Assembly (NCBI GenBank): GCA_002841155.1
Contig: PHEH01000004.1
Span: forward strand, 62,001-126,000
Length of the DNA: 64,000 bases
Source of the DNA: Alphaproteobacteria bacterium HGW-Alphaproteobacteria-18
GTDB taxonomy: Bacteria > Pseudomonadota > Alphaproteobacteria > Caulobacterales > Hyphomonadaceae
Direction of reading: 5' to 3'
How positions within the stretch are numbered: the stretch's first letter is position 1; the number at the start of each line of letters is the position of its first letter. The position numbers were made by a program, and so were the translations under genes. This document shows, piece after piece, positions 1-7,852 of this stretch. The notes under the pieces are model-generated. The model ran no database searches, was not told where the DNA came from, and saw nothing but the letters and a program-made list of their open reading frames with translations.

Positions 1-16
1 ACATCCGGAGCATTCC

Positions 17-454
17 ATGTTGAAGCCTGCTGCCTTCCTTGCCGCCGCCATTGTGCTGGCGTCCTGCACCTCGATGCCCGGTAAGCCTGTGCCTCGCGGC
101 ATAGCCGCCTATGAGGGCGATCCCCGCCTCGGTGAGCCGGCCAACAGCATCTGCTTTGCCTCGACCATTGACGGCTTCAGCGCCAACAAGGATCGCACGG
201 TCATCCTTCGCGATGGCCGCAAGGAATACCTGGTTGAAGTGCTCGGCGCCTGCCCGGAACTGGAATTTGCCCAGGCCATCGGGATCGACGCGCGCACCAG
301 CTGCCTGACCCGCAGCGACGCCCTGATCGTCTCAAGCTCCCTGATGGGCCAAACCACAACCGTTGGGCCCAATCGCTGCCTGATCAAGGATATCTACACC
401 TGGAACTCAAAGGCTGAGGCCAAAGAAGACGCTGAAGCGGCCCCTGCCGAATAA
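17..454 (+). CDS. Hypothetical lipoprotein
   Basis: A protein of 145 residues with a short hydrophobic N-terminus ending in a lipobox (LASC, Cys about residue 17), so it is probably lipidated and anchored in the envelope. The ATG at 17 follows a CCGGAG-type ribosome site six bases upstream. The mature part contains four scattered cysteines (for example in SICFAS, GACPEL, TSCLTR, NRCLIK), which could form disulfides in the periplasm, and ends in an Ala/Glu-rich tail. I recognise no enzymatic motif. The lipoprotein call is fairly secure; the function is unknown. Confidence 0.75.
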   Translation: MLKPAAFLAAAIVLASCTSMPGKPVPRGIAAYEGDPRLGEPANSICFASTIDGFSANKDRTVILRDGRKEYLVEVLGACPELEFAQAIGIDARTSCLTRSDALIVSSSLMGQTTTVGPNRCLIKDIYTWNSKAEAKEDAEAAPAE

Positions 455-499
455 TTTTCCCGGCCGGCCCGATGGCATGCGCCGCGCGGCGTGCTAGCT

Positions 500-892
500 A
501 TGCCCCTTATGGTCACATCATCTGGGGGCACGCGCGTCGAGGTCAAAACCTCGCCCCTTCACGGACGCGGATTGTTTGCTTCAACGGATATTCCGGCCGG
601 CGCGTTGCTTGGCGTCTACCCGCTGCTGATCCTGTCTCACGAAGACATTGAGCAGCTGAAGCCTACCCGGCTCTACCACTATGTTTTCTACGTCGATGAG
701 CGCGAGGACGGCGCCGTGCGTGCCGCAGTCGCCTTCGGCAAGATCTCCATGTGCAATCACAGCCCTGACGCCAACGCAGACTTCTACGTTGACGCAGACG
801 CAGAAACCGTCACCCTGACCTCGCGTGTCGCCTTGAAAACAGGCGATGAAATTCTCATTGATTACGAAGACTTTGCTGACGAGGCGCTTTGA
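500..892 (+). CDS. SET-domain protein (putative protein-lysine methyltransferase)
   Basis: A compact protein of about 130 residues made up almost entirely of a SET domain. Visible signatures are the N-terminal SPLHGRGLFAS segment, the NHSPDAN motif (the NHS-x-x-x-N SAM/substrate loop, about residue 87 onward) and GDEILIDY near the C-terminus, which matches the GEE-x-x-x-DY motif. SET enzymes transfer methyl groups from SAM to lysines; bacterial targets are mostly unknown. Three in-frame starts are close together (GTG 491, ATG 500, ATG 509) and none has a clear ribosome site, so the start is uncertain. There is no operon partner: the downstream dehydrogenase has its own ribosome site. Confidence 0.82.
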   Translation: MPLMVTSSGGTRVEVKTSPLHGRGLFASTDIPAGALLGVYPLLILSHEDIEQLKPTRLYHYVFYVDEREDGAVRAAVAFGKISMCNHSPDANADFYVDADAETVTLTSRVALKTGDEILIDYEDFADEAL

Positions 893-940
893 GCCCCGCA
901 GCTGGCCACACGGCCGATCAAAAAAATTGGAGGAAAACAC

Positions 941-2080
941 ATGAGCCAGACCGTTCCCGCTACCGGCCTGCAACTGCGCAGCCTTGTCACCAAAGACGGC
1001 AAGCTGGAGCTTTCGCTCGCCGAAGTCGCTGTGCCCGAGCCCGGCCCGGATGATGTGGTGATCCAGATCGAGGCGACCCCGATCAACCCGTCCGATCTCG
1101 GCCTCCTCGTCGGCGGCGCCGATATGAGCACGGCGAAAGCCTCCGGGACCAAGGATCGCCCGGTCATCACCGCCGATGTGCCCCCGCCTGCCCTGCGCGC
1201 GATGGCCGCGCGGCTCGACCTCTCCATGCCCGTCGGCAATGAGGGCGCCGGTATCGTCGTGAAGGCTGGCTCATCGCCCACCGCTCAGGCCCTGCTCGGC
1301 AAGCGCGTGACCGGTCTTGGCGGCGAGATGTATGCCCAGTACCGGATGCTGAATGTGGCGCAGGTGATGGAGCTGCCCGCTGGCGCCACCTCGCGTGATG
1401 GCGCCTCCTGCTTCGTCAATCCGCTGACAGCGCTCTCCTTTGTGGAGACCATGCGCGCTGAAGGTCGCAAGGGCATCGTCCACACAGCGGCCGCCTCAAA
1501 CCTTGGCCAGATGCTGGTGAAGATCTGCCAGAAGGACAATGTCCCGCTGGTCAACATCGTCCGCAAGAAGGAGCAGGCCGATCTCCTGAAAGGCCTCGGC
1601 GCGAAATACATCGTCGATTCGACCTCGCCGAACTTCATGGAAGAACTGATTGTCGCCCTGGCCGAAACCGACACGACACTCGGCTTTGACGCCATCGGCG
1701 GCGGCCCGCTCGCCGGCCAGCTGCTGATCGCCATGGAAGCGGCCGCGAGCCGCAAGATGAAAGAGTTCAGCCGCTATGGCTCGGGCCAGGAAACGCAGGT
1801 CTATATCTATGGCCGGCTCGACATGTCGCCGACCCTGGTGCCGCCCGGCGTGGGCTTTGCCTGGAACCTGTCGGGCTACCTGCTGACACCTTTCCTGCAA
1901 AAGGCAGGCGCCGAGGTGCGCGCCAAGATGCGTCAGCGCGTGATGGACGAACTGACCACCACCTTCGCCAGCCACTACACCGCCGAAATCTCACTCGCCG
2001 AAGCGCTCGATCTCGACACGCTCCATGCCTACAACGCCAAGGCAACGGGCACTAAGTACCTGATCAATCCGGCGAAGTAA
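941..2080 (+). CDS. Zinc-independent MDR-family alcohol dehydrogenase / quinone oxidoreductase-like protein
   Basis: Medium-chain dehydrogenase/reductase fold of 379 residues. The N-terminal GroES-like half contains IEATPINPSDLGLL and the MPVGNEGAGIVV segment typical of quinone-oxidoreductase MDRs, and the Rossmann half carries the AAASNLGQM nucleotide loop. The GHE zinc motif and structural cysteine cluster of classical alcohol dehydrogenases are absent, pointing to a zinc-independent NAD(P)H-dependent reductase. A segment of about 35 residues around residues 60-95 lengthens the catalytic domain relative to short QOR proteins. The ATG is preceded by an AGGAGG-like site (TTGGAGG) at ideal spacing. 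Substrate unknown. Confidence 0.8.
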   Translation: MSQTVPATGLQLRSLVTKDGKLELSLAEVAVPEPGPDDVVIQIEATPINPSDLGLLVGGADMSTAKASGTKDRPVITADVPPPALRAMAARLDLSMPVGNEGAGIVVKAGSSPTAQALLGKRVTGLGGEMYAQYRMLNVAQVMELPAGATSRDGASCFVNPLTALSFVETMRAEGRKGIVHTAAASNLGQMLVKICQKDNVPLVNIVRKKEQADLLKGLGAKYIVDSTSPNFMEELIVALAETDTTLGFDAIGGGPLAGQLLIAMEAAASRKMKEFSRYGSGQETQVYIYGRLDMSPTLVPPGVGFAWNLSGYLLTPFLQKAGAEVRAKMRQRVMDELTTTFASHYTAEISLAEALDLDTLHAYNAKATGTKYLINPAK

Positions 2081-2082
2081 GG

Positions 2083-2217
2083 CTCCCCCTCCGCCCCTTT
2101 GGAGCACCTCCCCCGCTTCGCAGGGGAGGATTAAGGAAGTTGCCGGATGCAACGTCATCCTCCCCTGCGAAGCGGGGGAGGTGGCAGCCCGCGAAGCGGG
2201 CTGACGGAGGGGGGGCT
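2083..2217. repeat. Long-armed palindromic intergenic repeat
   Basis: Two perfect 27-base inverted arms (2105-2131 and 2157-2183, core CACCTCCCCCGCTTCG) are nested inside a less perfect outer pair (CCCCCTCCGCCCC near 2084 and GACGGAGGGGGG near 2202). A small GCCCGCGAAGCGGGC hairpin lies between them on the right. The 27-base arm recurs with a single mismatch at 53314-53340, which shows a dispersed family. The element sits between convergent genes and could also stop transcription, but there is no clear T-run. Confidence 0.85.
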
Positions 2218-2225
2218 TCTCCGAA

Positions 2226-2354
2226 CTAGCGCTTCATATGCTCCAGGCCCTTGATGGCACCTGGCGCAGGCGCGGCCTGCCCCGGCTTCGCCTTGGGCTT
2301 TTCAGCCTTCGGTTTGCGGACTTCCTTTTTGGATTTCATTTGACCCTTGGCCAT
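2226..2354 (-). CDS. Small basic conserved-type protein (42 aa)
   Basis: A 42-residue reading frame below normal gene-calling length. It is extremely Lys/Pro/Ala rich (MAKGQMKSKKEVRKPKAEK at the N-terminus, EHMKR at the end) and would be very basic and disordered. It has an in-frame TGA just upstream, which fixes the ATG as the first possible start. The pattern MAKGQ-x-(R/K)-SN/K-(K/R)E-(K/A)KPK is one I associate with a widespread proteobacterial small hypothetical family, but that is from memory. It lies downstream of gatC on the same strand, about 100 bases away. Function unknown; possibly nucleic-acid or ribosome binding by charge alone. Confidence 0.6.
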   Translation of the reverse strand: MAKGQMKSKKEVRKPKAEKPKAKPGQAAPAPGAIKGLEHMKR

Positions 2355-2456
2355 CGGTTCAGACTTTCAGCGACCGAGGCGGGAATCGCCCCATCAGATG
2401 AATGTGGGGCACAACTGAGCGGAATGTAAGGCGGGCGGCCCGTCTTATTCGGCGGC

Positions 2457-2744
2457 TTATTCGACAGCCTTCGGCACCACGAAGAACCCGTGCTCGCTAC
2501 GCGGGGCGTTCGCCAGCACCTGGTCGCGGATGTTGCCGTCTGTCACCACGTCTTCGCGCATCGGCAGTTTCGTCTCGACCACCGATGTCATCGGCTCCAC
2601 GCCCTCGACATCCACTTCATTCAGCTGGTCGATCCAGCCGAGGATGCCGTTGAGTTCCCCGGCCAGCTCGTCCAGACGCTCTTCCGGCACCGCGATGCGG
2701 GACAGGCGGGCAACTTTGCGGACATCGTCGCGGGTAACGCTCAT
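2457..2744 (-). CDS. gatC: Aspartyl/glutamyl-tRNA amidotransferase subunit C
   Basis: GatC of 95 residues, the small linker subunit of the GatCAB amidotransferase that converts misacylated Glu-tRNA(Gln)/Asp-tRNA(Asn). Seen: [17 protein letters not shown] at the start, the [15 protein letters not shown] helix, the VEPMTSVV segment and the C-terminal [10 protein letters not shown] tail, all diagnostic of the family. A longer frame opens upstream, but the ATG at 2744 has CAGGAG at good spacing and gives the usual GatC length. The gene is divergent from ruvX and no gatA follows it, so gatA and gatB must lie elsewhere. Confidence 0.93.
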   Translation of the reverse strand: MSVTRDDVRKVARLSRIAVPEERLDELAGELNGILGWIDQLNEVDVEGVEPMTSVVETKLPMREDVVTDGNIRDQVLANAPRSEHGFFVVPKAVE

Positions 2745-2819
2745 AGGCAGGCTCCTGATAGTCTTTGCCCCATACGCCATAGGCAGAGGCCCTTCAAGGC
2801 TGTAAGGGACGCACCCAAT

Positions 2820-3275
2820 ATGGCTGTGGTGGATCTCTTCGACCTGCCCCGCGAGGGCGTACTTCTGGGCATAGACCCCGGAACGGCCACGATTGGCGTC
2901 GCCGCCACGGATCGCATCCGCATGATGGCCTCGCCCGTAGAGACGATCCTGAAGAAGAAGCTCGCCCCCTCTCTGGAGCGCCTGTTGCAGATCTATGATC
3001 AGCGCGCTGCCGTCGGCCTCATCGTGGGCCTGCCGCTGAATGTCGATGGCAGTATGGGCCCGCGTGCCCAGTCGGTCCGCACGCTGGTTTCCAGCCTGCT
3101 GAAAGTCCGCGATCTGCCCGTCGCCTTTCAGGATGAGCGCTATTCCTCCGCCGAAGCCGGCGACATCATGCGCGCCGCCGGCGCCTCCCGCCGCAACCGG
3201 GAAGCCCGGATTGATGCGTCGGCCGCCGCCGTCATCCTGCAGGACGCCCTTTCCCGGCTGGAGCGGCGCCCATGA
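2820..3275 (+). CDS. ruvX: Holliday-junction resolvase-like RuvX (YqgF)
   Basis: RNase H-fold protein of 151 residues. The motifs are [17 protein letters not shown] (first catalytic Asp), [12 protein letters not shown] in the middle and DERYSSAEA plus the [12 protein letters not shown] segment (last acidic residues) near the end. YqgF/RuvX proteins act in processing the 5' end of 16S pre-rRNA and were first proposed as resolvases. The frame is open far upstream, overlapping gatC; the ATG at 2820 gives the family length. Its stop overlaps the next start in an ATGA, so it is translationally coupled to the transporter. Confidence 0.92.
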   Translation: MAVVDLFDLPREGVLLGIDPGTATIGVAATDRIRMMASPVETILKKKLAPSLERLLQIYDQRAAVGLIVGLPLNVDGSMGPRAQSVRTLVSSLLKVRDLPVAFQDERYSSAEAGDIMRAAGASRRNREARIDASAAAVILQDALSRLERRP

Positions 3276-4198
3276 ATGCCTTCCTGATCGCGCTCCTGCC
3301 GGTCATCCTGATCGTTGCCCTCGGCCAACTCCTCTCCACCCGCCGCTGGATTGCCCCGGAAGCCTTCCGGTCGATTGACCGGCTCTCTTTCCTGATCCTC
3401 CTGCCCGCCCTGATCGTGCGCGCGCTCGCAAATGCCGAGTTTGACACCGCGCCCTGGCAGATGGTGGTCACCCTCGTTGCTGCCCAATGCCTGATGGGTC
3501 TCATCGGCCTCGCCGCCTATGGCTGGCCCGGCATAGACCGGCCCGCCATCGGCACGATCATCCAGTCAAACGTCCGCTGGAACACGATCATCGCGCTCTC
3601 CCTCGGCGCGGCCCTCTTCGGCGATGAAGGCGTCGCCCTCGTCGGCCTCGCCGCCGCCGTGATGATCCCCGCAGCCAATGTCCTCTCCGTCTACGCCCTC
3701 ACCGCGCATGCCGACCGCCCGCCGGGGGTCAAACCGCGGCCATTCCTGGCCATGACGCGCAATCCGCTGGTCATCGCCTGCGTCATCGGCATCTCGCTGG
3801 CGGCCTTCCACATCAAGATCCCCGTCGCGCTCGACGAGACGCTGAAAATCCTCGCCAGCGCCGCTATCGCCACCGGCCTGCTGAGCGCCGGGGCGGGGGT
3901 GGACCTCAAAGCCCTCGGCCGGGCGGGGCTGCGCACCATTAGCTGGTCGCTCATCCGCCTCATCGGCATGCCCGCGATCGTGCTCGCCATCGGCCTGATG
4001 ATCGGCCTGACCGGCCTGCCGCTGGCCATCGCGCTCCTCTGCGCGGCTACTTCAACCGCCCCCAACTCCTACGTCCTCGCCCGCGAACTCGGCGGCGACA
4101 CGACGCTGGCGGCAAACCTCATCGCCGTCCAGACCCTGCTGGCCGCCATCACCCTGCCGCTGACCTGGGCCCTCATCCTCTGGCTTGGGGCGGTTTGA
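3272..4198 (+). CDS. AEC (auxin efflux carrier) family transporter
   Basis: A 308-residue inner-membrane protein with about ten hydrophobic segments in two halves joined by a hydrophilic stretch around residues 145-165 ([17 protein letters not shown]). The N-terminal [15 protein letters not shown] and the C-terminal [18 protein letters not shown] are typical of AEC/Mdc permeases; the latter resembles the conserved region with a Pro-Asn-Ser break in the tenth helix group. These proteins export or exchange organic acids such as malonate; the substrate here cannot be told. The gene overlaps ruvX by four bases. Confidence 0.85.
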   Translation: MNAFLIALLPVILIVALGQLLSTRRWIAPEAFRSIDRLSFLILLPALIVRALANAEFDTAPWQMVVTLVAAQCLMGLIGLAAYGWPGIDRPAIGTIIQSNVRWNTIIALSLGAALFGDEGVALVGLAAAVMIPAANVLSVYALTAHADRPPGVKPRPFLAMTRNPLVIACVIGISLAAFHIKIPVALDETLKILASAAIATGLLSAGAGVDLKALGRAGLRTISWSLIRLIGMPAIVLAIGLMIGLTGLPLAIALLCAATSTAPNSYVLARELGGDTTLAANLIAVQTLLAAITLPLTWALILWLGAV

Positions 4199-4452
4199 CC
4201 GCCAATCCGAGCGCGCAAAAGGTCTTTCAATCCTCTCGTCTTCGTCACGCTCGATGGCCGCAGGCCATCTGAGCGCCCATCTCCTGCCCTCCACCGCTGC
4301 GTCCGCGTAGGCGTTCGAAGCTGGGCCCTCAGACGGGCAAAGCCCGTCGAGGGTGACGACCGGATAGGTAGATGCCTATTTCAAAGTAACGCCCCAAACA
4401 CTTGCCCTGCCCCAGAATCCCGCTTACACCGCCGCAAATCTGAGGTATTCCG

Positions 4453-5400
4453 ATGGCGCCGCGTAGGCCAGACTACACCTTCACGCACGAGCATCTGCTC
4501 GGAATCGAAGGCCTTCACCCCCTCGATATTGGCCATATTCTCGATCTGGCAGACAGCTATGCTGAGAAGACGCGCGCCGGCGTCCGCCCCGATCCGGTGC
4601 TGACCGGCAAGACGGTGGTGAACCTCTTCTTCGAGAATTCCACACGTACGATGTCGAGTTTCGAGATCGCCGCCCGGCGCCTTGGCGCGCATGTCATTTC
4701 AATGCCGGTGGCAAACTCCTCGGTGAAGAAGGGCGAGACGCTGATCGACACGGCGATGACCCTCAACGCCATGAAGCCCGACGCCCTCGTCATCCGCCAC
4801 TCAGCCTCCGGCGGGGCAAAGCTTCTCTCCCGCAAGGTCGACTGCGCGGTGATCAATGCCGGCGACGGCACACATGAACATCCGACCCAGGCGCTGCTCG
4901 ACCTGCTCACCATCCGCCGCGTCAAAAACCGCATCGAGGGGCTGAAAGTCGTGATCTGCGGCGACATCGCCCACAGCCGTGTGGCGCGCTCCACCACCCT
5001 TGCGCTGCATCTGATGGGCGCGCGCGTGCATCTCTGCGGGCCCAAGACGCTAATCCCTCCGGGCACGGACACATGGGGCGCCGAAAGCGCGGGCACCGAT
5101 TTCGACAAGGTTCTGAAAGGCGCAGATGTGGTGATGATGCTCCGCCTGCAGCTTGAGCGGATGAACGGCTCCTTCCTGCCGAGCCGGCGTGAATATTTCC
5201 GCTATTTCGGCCTCACCGCCGAGCGCCTCGCCCTCGCCAAGCCCAACGTCACCGTGATGCATCCCGGCCCGATGAACCGGGGCGTGGAGATCGAAAGCAC
5301 GATTGCGGACGGGCCAAGCTCGGTCATCACCCAGCAGGTCGAAATGGGCGTCGCCGTGCGCGAAGCTGTCCTCCACCTCCTCGCGGGAGGAAAATCATGA
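4453..5400 (+). CDS. pyrB: Aspartate carbamoyltransferase catalytic subunit
   Basis: PyrB, 315 residues, makes N-carbamoyl-aspartate from carbamoyl phosphate and aspartate (pyrimidine pathway). Seen: the carbamoyl-phosphate loop FFENSTRT, the mobile SSVKKGET loop, [23 protein letters not shown], and [11 protein letters not shown] near the C-terminus. No pyrI follows; instead the stop overlaps a dihydroorotase homologue by four bases. This pyrB-pyrC' arrangement is known from pseudomonads and other bacteria, where the two chains form a dodecamer with a non-catalytic partner. The 254 bases upstream hold no gene, only a small GACGGGC/GCCCGTC hairpin near 4333. Confidence 0.96.
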   Translation: MAPRRPDYTFTHEHLLGIEGLHPLDIGHILDLADSYAEKTRAGVRPDPVLTGKTVVNLFFENSTRTMSSFEIAARRLGAHVISMPVANSSVKKGETLIDTAMTLNAMKPDALVIRHSASGGAKLLSRKVDCAVINAGDGTHEHPTQALLDLLTIRRVKNRIEGLKVVICGDIAHSRVARSTTLALHLMGARVHLCGPKTLIPPGTDTWGAESAGTDFDKVLKGADVVMMLRLQLERMNGSFLPSRREYFRYFGLTAERLALAKPNVTVMHPGPMNRGVEIESTIADGPSSVITQQVEMGVAVREAVLHLLAGGKS

Positions 5401-6677
5401 GCCTGCAGATCATCAATGCGCGCCTGCTTGATCCGGCTACGGAGCTTGATGCGCCCGGCGCGATCCTGCTCGAAGACGGCAAGATCAAGGATATTCGCAC
5501 AAGCGACGACGCCAGTTTCAGCGAGGCCAAGACCACAGTCGACGCCGCCGGCCTCTGCCTCGCCCCCGGCCTGATCGACCTGCGCGTCAAGACCGGCGAA
5601 CCCGGCGACGAGCAGAAGGAAACGCTGCAGACCGCGTCGCGCGCCGCGCTGTCCGGCGGCATTACCAGCTTCGTCGTGATGCCCGACACCCGCCCGGTGA
5701 TTGATGACATGGCCCTCGTCCAGTTCATTGCCGAACGTGCCCGCGATACGTCCAAGGCCCGCATCTATCCGGCCGGGGCGCTCACCGTGGGCCTCGCTGG
5801 CCTCGCCATGGCTGAGATCGGCCTGATGGCGGACGCCGGCGCGATCCTCTTCACCAATGGCGACCTCCCGGTCGCCGACGCGCAGGTGATGAAGCGCGCG
5901 ATGGCCTATGCCGCCAGCCGCGGCGCCCTCGTCATGTCCCGCCCCGACGAGCGCGCGCTGACGGGCAGCGGCGTGATGAATGCCGGCGCCTTTGCCGCCC
6001 GCGCGGGCCTCTCGGGCATTCCGCCCGAGGCCGAATGGATCGGCGCGATGCGCGACGTGACGCTGGCCGAGCAGACCGGCTGCCGCCTGATCCTCGATCA
6101 GGTCTCCACCGCGCGCACACTGGAAATTGCCACCGCCGCCCGCAAGCGCGGCGCGAAAGTCTACACCACGGCGGCCGCCCACGCGCTCTTTTTCAACGAG
6201 CGCGATGTCGGCGACTATCTCACCTATTGCAAGGTGAACCCGCCTTTCCGCGATGAAGCCACCCGCCAGGGCCTGATTGAGGCGCTGAAAGCCGGCGAGA
6301 TCGACGCGGTCGTCTCCGCCCATGATCCTCAGCCCCCGGAAGAAAAGCGTCTTCCCTTCGGCGAGGCCGCTTTCGGCGCGGCAGGCCTGGAAACCGTACT
6401 CTCGGCGCTGCTGAACCTCCATCATGATGGCCCGCTGACACTGCTGGAAGCCCTCGCTCCGGTCACCATCGGCCCGGCCAGCATCCTTGGCCTGCCACAG
6501 GGCCGCCTCGCGAAAGATGCCCCGGCAGACTTCATCCTCTTCAACGCAGGCAAACCCTGGCTCTGCGAGCGCGAAGACCTTCTCTCCCGCTCCACCAACT
6601 CCCCCTTCGATGGCCGCCGCCTGCAGGGCCGCGTCATGCGGACCTTCGTGGGCGGCGAGATGGTGTTCAAGCGGTAG
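5397..6677 (+). CDS. pyrC': Dihydroorotase-like protein PyrC', probably non-catalytic
   Basis: A 426-residue amidohydrolase-fold protein of the class I dihydroorotase family, coupled to pyrB by an ATGA overlap. The metal ligands that define active enzymes are missing: the first-strand HxH is replaced in [14 protein letters not shown], the middle histidine site reads MSRPDE, the HLxHvS site reads LDQVSTA, TPHHL reads AAAHAL and TDHAPH reads SAHDPQ. Such inactive PyrC' chains are known to stabilise PyrB rather than hydrolyse dihydroorotate (established for Pseudomonas). The scaffold role here is inferred; a true dihydroorotase should exist elsewhere in the genome. Confidence 0.88.
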   Translation: MSLQIINARLLDPATELDAPGAILLEDGKIKDIRTSDDASFSEAKTTVDAAGLCLAPGLIDLRVKTGEPGDEQKETLQTASRAALSGGITSFVVMPDTRPVIDDMALVQFIAERARDTSKARIYPAGALTVGLAGLAMAEIGLMADAGAILFTNGDLPVADAQVMKRAMAYAASRGALVMSRPDERALTGSGVMNAGAFAARAGLSGIPPEAEWIGAMRDVTLAEQTGCRLILDQVSTARTLEIATAARKRGAKVYTTAAAHALFFNERDVGDYLTYCKVNPPFRDEATRQGLIEALKAGEIDAVVSAHDPQPPEEKRLPFGEAAFGAAGLETVLSALLNLHHDGPLTLLEALAPVTIGPASILGLPQGRLAKDAPADFILFNAGKPWLCEREDLLSRSTNSPFDGRRLQGRVMRTFVGGEMVFKR

Positions 6678-6820
6678 GCTTTTCACGGGAAAAGCCGGGA
6701 AACATTGAAGCAAAATGGCTTCGGCCCGCGCAAACAGGGCGCATCGCAGCCGCCCGTATTGTTTGCGCGCGCATTTCCGGAGATACCGTCTGGATCAGAC
6801 AGGCCGCAGGATCACGCGCA

Positions 6821-7222
6821 ATGACACCCACACCCGATCTCATCTCCCGCTACTACGCCGCCTTCAATGCCAAGGACTGGGCCGGAATGGCGGCTTGCGT
6901 TTCGGAAACCATCAATCACTTCGTCAATGAGGGCGACAAGCGCGGCGGGCGCGCGGCGTTTGCGGATTTCATTGCCCATATGGACGACTGCTATGACGAG
7001 ACGCTGACCGACATCGTGGTCATGGCCTCGCCCGATGGCACGCGCGCCTCGGCCGAATTCATCGTCAACGGCGTCTACAAGAAAACCGATGCCGGCCTGC
7101 CTGAAGCGCGCGGCCAGACCTACCGCCTGCCCGCCGGCGCCTTCTTCGATGTAAAGGATGGTGAGATCCAGCGCGTCACCACCTATTACAATCTCAAGGA
7201 ATGGATACGTCAGGTTTCATGA
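6821..7222 (+). CDS. NTF2-like / SnoaL-type protein
   Basis: A 133-residue alpha+beta barrel protein. The N-terminal LISRYYAAFNAKDWAGM helix, the central FADFIAHMDDCYDETLTDIV and the terminal RVTTYYNLKEWIRQ strand are typical of the SnoaL-like/ketosteroid-isomerase superfamily, which includes hydrolases, cyclases and pure binding proteins. No catalytic residue set can be assigned with confidence. Its stop overlaps the start of the following acetyltransferase in an ATGA, so the two are likely translated together. Confidence 0.78.
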   Translation: MTPTPDLISRYYAAFNAKDWAGMAACVSETINHFVNEGDKRGGRAAFADFIAHMDDCYDETLTDIVVMASPDGTRASAEFIVNGVYKKTDAGLPEARGQTYRLPAGAFFDVKDGEIQRVTTYYNLKEWIRQVS

Positions 7223-7800
7223 TCATCCGCCCCCTGACAGGCGAGGACCTGGAACAGGCTCTGCCCGCATTGGCGCGCCTGCGCATCGACGTGTTTGCCG
7301 CCTTTCCGTATCTCTATTCGGGCACGCAGGCCTATGAGCAGACATATCTGCGCACGTTTGCAACGGCGCGCGACGCCTTCATCATCGCCGCTGAGGAAGA
7401 CGGCGAGATCATCGGCTGCGCCACCGGCTCTGCCATTGATGCGCATCATGGCGAATTTGCCGCCCCGCTGGAAGACGCAGGCTTTGATCTGGCGGGCACC
7501 TTCTATTTCGGCGAGTCCGTGCTGAAGCCGGATTTTCGCGGGCGCGGCCTCGGCCATGCTTTCTTTGATGCGCGGGAGGCGCACGCAAAGGATCGCGGCT
7601 ATGCCCGCGCCTGCTTCTGCGCCGTGGACCGCCCCGCTGACCACCCGCGCCGCCCGGCGGGCTACAGCCCGCTCGACAGCTTCTGGCAGAAGCGCGGCTA
7701 TCACAAACTCCCCGGCATCACCGCCCGCTTCGCCTGGCCCACAGAGCCCGGCGGCGCGGACCTCACCCATCCCATGAACTACTGGATGCGCGAATTCTAA
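7219..7800 (+). CDS. GNAT-family N-acetyltransferase
   Basis: A 193-residue acetyltransferase. The acetyl-CoA loop (motif A) is visible as LKPDFRGRGLGHAFFDARE around residues 105-125, following the strand TFYFGESV. The N-terminus MIIRPLTGEDLEQALPALARLR is the usual first strand and helix. An upstream in-frame ATG at 7201 exists, but the ATG at 7219 makes the typical four-base coupling with the preceding gene and starts right at the fold. The C-terminal part (RFAWPTEPGG to YWMREF) is longer than in minimal GNATs. Substrate unknown. Confidence 0.85.
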   Translation: MIIRPLTGEDLEQALPALARLRIDVFAAFPYLYSGTQAYEQTYLRTFATARDAFIIAAEEDGEIIGCATGSAIDAHHGEFAAPLEDAGFDLAGTFYFGESVLKPDFRGRGLGHAFFDAREAHAKDRGYARACFCAVDRPADHPRRPAGYSPLDSFWQKRGYHKLPGITARFAWPTEPGGADLTHPMNYWMREF

Positions 7801-7852
7801 AGGTCTATACCTGCCGGCAACAGACCGGCTTCACGAAAGACATATACATATA

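Noticed and set aside
5202-6713. 503-residue frame antisense to pyrB/pyrC'
   Set aside because: Shadow frame with no recognisable fold or ribosome site; opposite-strand operon is certain.
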